Assembly (NCBI GenBank): GCA_911728435.2 | Contig: OU452214.1 | Location: forward strand, 10,356,105-10,420,104 | Direction: 5' to 3' | From: Apoderus coryli | Lineage: Eukaryota; Arthropoda; Insecta; Coleoptera; Attelabidae | Length of the DNA stretch: 64,000 nucleotides | In this document: positions 61,250 to 64,000 of the stretch, piece by piece | Position numbering within the stretch: the stretch's first letter is position 1 | How the letters are laid out: each line of letters opens with the position of its first letter | The notes under the pieces: model-generated | Databases searched by the model: none | The model's input: the letters and a program-made list of their open reading frames with translations, nothing else | What the model was told of the DNA's origin: nothing | Position numbers and translations under genes: made by a program

Positions 61250-63345
61250 CCTATATATTTTTTACTATTTCGATTTTTAGCTTTTCAAAAATATAATATA
61301 ATAATTGTCTATATTATATATTTTCAAAATGTAAGAAACTATAGAGATTTTCTCATATCCAGTTCTTAGATCAAAGATTGCTATGATAAAAGCATATACC
61401 GGGTAGGCCAAAGAAACGAATTTTTTTAAATGCCCATAACTTTTTTACTTCCAAGATGGCGGACGTCTTTAAATACACCCCTTATTTCAGGGCAATTTTT
61501 TTTAAACAAAATCTTTTACAATTGAGATATTTGCTACAGAAATTAAAAGCATGACTCTCTCTGAACATTTTAAGATCTGAATCAAACAAATCGGTCTAGC
61601 GACTGTGGAGAAATTGGCCTTTAAAAAAATACTGCTTTTGCAAATATTTCATAAGTCAACAAAATTACAGTTAGCGTACCAGGTAATATCTCCCTTACTA
61701 GTAGCTATATTTTTACAAATTTTATCTTGTTGAATAGACAGTACAATAGTCTTTCAAAGTTCAATGTCAAAATGGCGCCCGAATCAAAATCCAAGATGGC
61801 GGACGTCTTTAATACACCCCTTACTTCAGCGCAATTCTTTTTGCACAAAGTCTTCTAAAATTGAGATATTTGCTACAGAAATTAAAAACATGACTCTTTC
61901 TGAACATTTTGAGATGTGAATCAAATAAATCGGTCTAGCGACTGTGGAGAAATTGGCCTTTAAAAAATACTGCTTTTGCAAATATTTCATAAGTCAACAA
62001 AATTACAGTTAGCGTACCAGTTAATATCTCCCTTACTGGTAGCCACATTTTTACAAGTTTTATCTTGTTGAATAGACAGTACAATAGTCTTTCAAAGTTC
62101 AATGTCAAAATGGCGCCCGAATCAAAATCCAAGATGGCGGACGTCTTTAAATACACCCCTTATTTCAGGGCAATTTTTTTTGAACAAAATCTTAAAAAAT
62201 ATATATTTGCAAAAACGGTATCTTTTTAATGGTCATTTTTTCCGCAGCCGCTAAACCGATTTGTTTGATTCATATCTTAAAATGTTCGGAAAGAGCCATA
62301 TTTTTAATTTCTGTAGTAGATATCTCAATTTGAGAAAATTTCGTTAAGAAAAATTGATCCGAAATAAAGGGTATGTTTAAAGATGTCCACCATCTTGAAT
62401 TTTGACTAGGCCGCCATTTTGACACTAGAATTTTAAAGGCTATTGTACTGTCTATTTAACAAAGTCGAATTTTTAAAAATCTGGCTACTATTAAGGGAGA
62501 TATGAATTGGTACGCTAACTGCAATTCTTTTGACGTATGAAATATTTGCAAAAGCACTATTTTTTTAAAGACCAATTTCTCGGCAGCCGCTAAACCGATT
62601 TGTTTGACTCATATCTTAAAATGTTCAAAAAGAGCCATATTTTTAATTTCTGTAGTAGATATCTCAATTTTAGGAAATTTCGTAAAAAGAATTAATCCGA
62701 AATAAAGGGTATGTTTAAAGATGTCCGCCATCTTGGATTTTGACTAGGCCACCATTTTGACACTAAAATCGTAAAGGCTATTGTTTTGTCTATTTAAGAA
62801 GATTAAAATTTTAAAAATCTGGCTACTATTAAGGGAGATATTAATTGGTACGCTAACTGCAATTTTTTTGACTTATGAAATATTTTGAAAAACAGCATTT
62901 TTTTAATGGTCAATTTTTCCCGCAGCCGCCAGACCGATTTGTTTGATTCATGTCTTAAAATGTTCGGAAAGAGCCATGCCTTTAATTTCGGTAGTAAATA
63001 TCTCTATTTTAAAAAATTTTGTTCAAAAAGAATTGCCCTGAAGTACGGGGTGTGTTTAAAGACATCCGCCATCTTGGATTTTGATTTGGGCGCCATTTCG
63101 ATAACCGGATGTTAAATTATATTCTGTTGTCTACCTAACGAAACCAATTTGTGAAAATCGGTTCACTAACAAAAAAATGACAGGCATTTTAAAAAAAAAT
63201 CCGTTTTTTTTTGAGCCACCTGTTATATTATGTTCTTACCATAGCAATCTTTGATTTAAAACTGTCTATATTTTCTTAATTTTCAAATATTTTTGAAAAG
63301 CCACAAATTAGATGAATCGAAATAGTAAAAAGTATATAGCGTGTT
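61250..63345. mobile_element. Palindromic element built from ~340-bp tandem units
   Basis: Outer inverted sequence (CTATTTCGATTTTTAGC...CAAAGATTGCTAT against its complement near 63240-63335) encloses inner ends ACCGGGTAGGCC and GAGCCACCTGTTA. Inside, AAGATGGCGGACGTCTTTAA occurs at 61453, 61792 and 62130 in forward orientation, and its complement-type CCGCCATCTT near 62389, 62731 and 63068. That makes three forward units then three inverted units. There is no ORF. Confidence 0.75.
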
Positions 63346-63772
63346 CAATTAAAAAAATACCAAGTTTACTCAAAATTAAACCAAACTGAGTACGCCACTG
63401 TATTCTAGGTAAAAACCATATAATGAAACAGTGACAGCTTGCGTAATAACAGAGATACAAGTGTGGCCCAAAATGCAAAACATTCAAAAACGCTCTGTAT
63501 CTCAAAAAGTAAAAGGGCTAGCTAGTTCATTCTGCTACCAACGTCAATACCTATTTGGGACGCAGTGTACCTACACAGAAAACTTACCTGTCACTTTGTG
63601 CTTTATTTTTAGGCAAACTCTAGTTGGCAGTTTAGCAAAAACCAATTTTTTTATTAGGAAACTAGTAAGAAAACTGATTAATTTTAGACTAGATGTAAAT
63701 ATAATTTTTGTTGTGCCATAAAATAAATATAATTCCGTATATTCCCTAGTTAATTTTGTATGAATTTTACAG
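63346..63772. other. Intronic stretch before the last exon
   Basis: No supported gene. It ends with the acceptor tract TGAATTTTACAG. Confidence 0.4.
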
Positions 63773-63814
63773 GAGCTGCAACAGCTGCAGAACAAACACC
63801 TTCAGCATCTAAAG
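63773..63814 (+). CDS. 42-nt phase-1 micro-exon (AATAAEQTPSASK)
   Basis: An acceptor (TTTTACAG) is followed by 42 bases and a strong donor (AAAG|GTGAGT). Read in phase 1 it gives AATAAEQTPSASK with no stop, and the exon is symmetric like the rest. It is downstream of the terminal exon, so transcripts that use it must skip the 51792-59506 exon or splice out of it. The sequence is Ala/Thr-rich and linker-like. Confidence 0.6.
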
Positions 63815-64000
63815 GTGAGTTTACATTCGTATAACACTACTTGCTTAATAGTAGCGTTAGACTCAAATCAAATCGACACTTTACACTATCATACTATTAA
63901 ATTATTTTATAATATGATCGTACCTAAGTAATTATGAACCTATTTTACACAGCAACAATTAATCGTAGAAAACAGCTTCGCTACGATATCAGTATGGAAG

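Overview
The window looks like insect genomic DNA, probably from a beetle or another insect with a large, repeat-rich genome; the sequence alone does not fix the species. It is AT-rich, dominated by decayed transposons, and carries one plus-strand eukaryotic gene spread over the whole window as a few widely spaced exons, two of them enormous.

The gene. Seven exon-like blocks lie on the plus strand: <1-757, 4928-5005, 19765-21423, 24379-35348, 40051-40698, 51792-59506 and 63773-63814. Every acceptor that can be read leaves phase 1, and every donor is phase 1, so the internal blocks are symmetric cassettes that can be included or skipped without a frameshift. The encoded protein is acidic/basic, Ser/Thr/Glu/Lys-rich and mostly without folded domains. 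The 24379-35348 exon (about 3,655 aa) carries a degenerate repeat that includes a homogenised block of 78-residue units; the 51792-59506 exon (about 2,570 aa) ends in a compact tail and is followed by a poly(A) signal. This architecture best fits the alternatively spliced tail of a giant neuronal ankyrin (Ank2-L/XL type in flies, UNC-44 in worms). No ankyrin repeats, ZU5 or death domain lie in the window, so the family call is an inference.

The rest is a transposon graveyard in introns. 1.3-4.7 kb: LINE scraps and a foldback element. 5.4-6.4 kb: a ~180-bp tandem array. 6.7-7.4 kb: a Tc1-like relic and a hammerhead-like motif. 8.4-16.3 kb: an old long-inverted-repeat mariner-type element split by a jockey-like LINE, a hammerhead-bearing palindromic insertion and an apparently intact DD41D mariner (12911-14997). 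16.8-19.5 kb: a ~355-bp tandem array. 21.7-23.6 kb: a 201-bp perfect palindrome with two hammerhead-like motifs, then LINE fragments. 35.4-51.6 kb: palindromic CAGGGTG-ended elements, RTE-like and other LINEs, a palindrome with a tRNA-like sequence in each arm, and a second copy of the old mariner-type element with its own nested insertions. 59.8-63.3 kb: two more palindromic elements.

The two most notable results are the giant repetitive exon cluster, including an in-frame TGA in the first exon, and seven hammerhead-ribozyme-like motifs in five insertions. All seven have the CTGANGA and GAAAC boxes, a perfect stem II, and a palindromic stem III.
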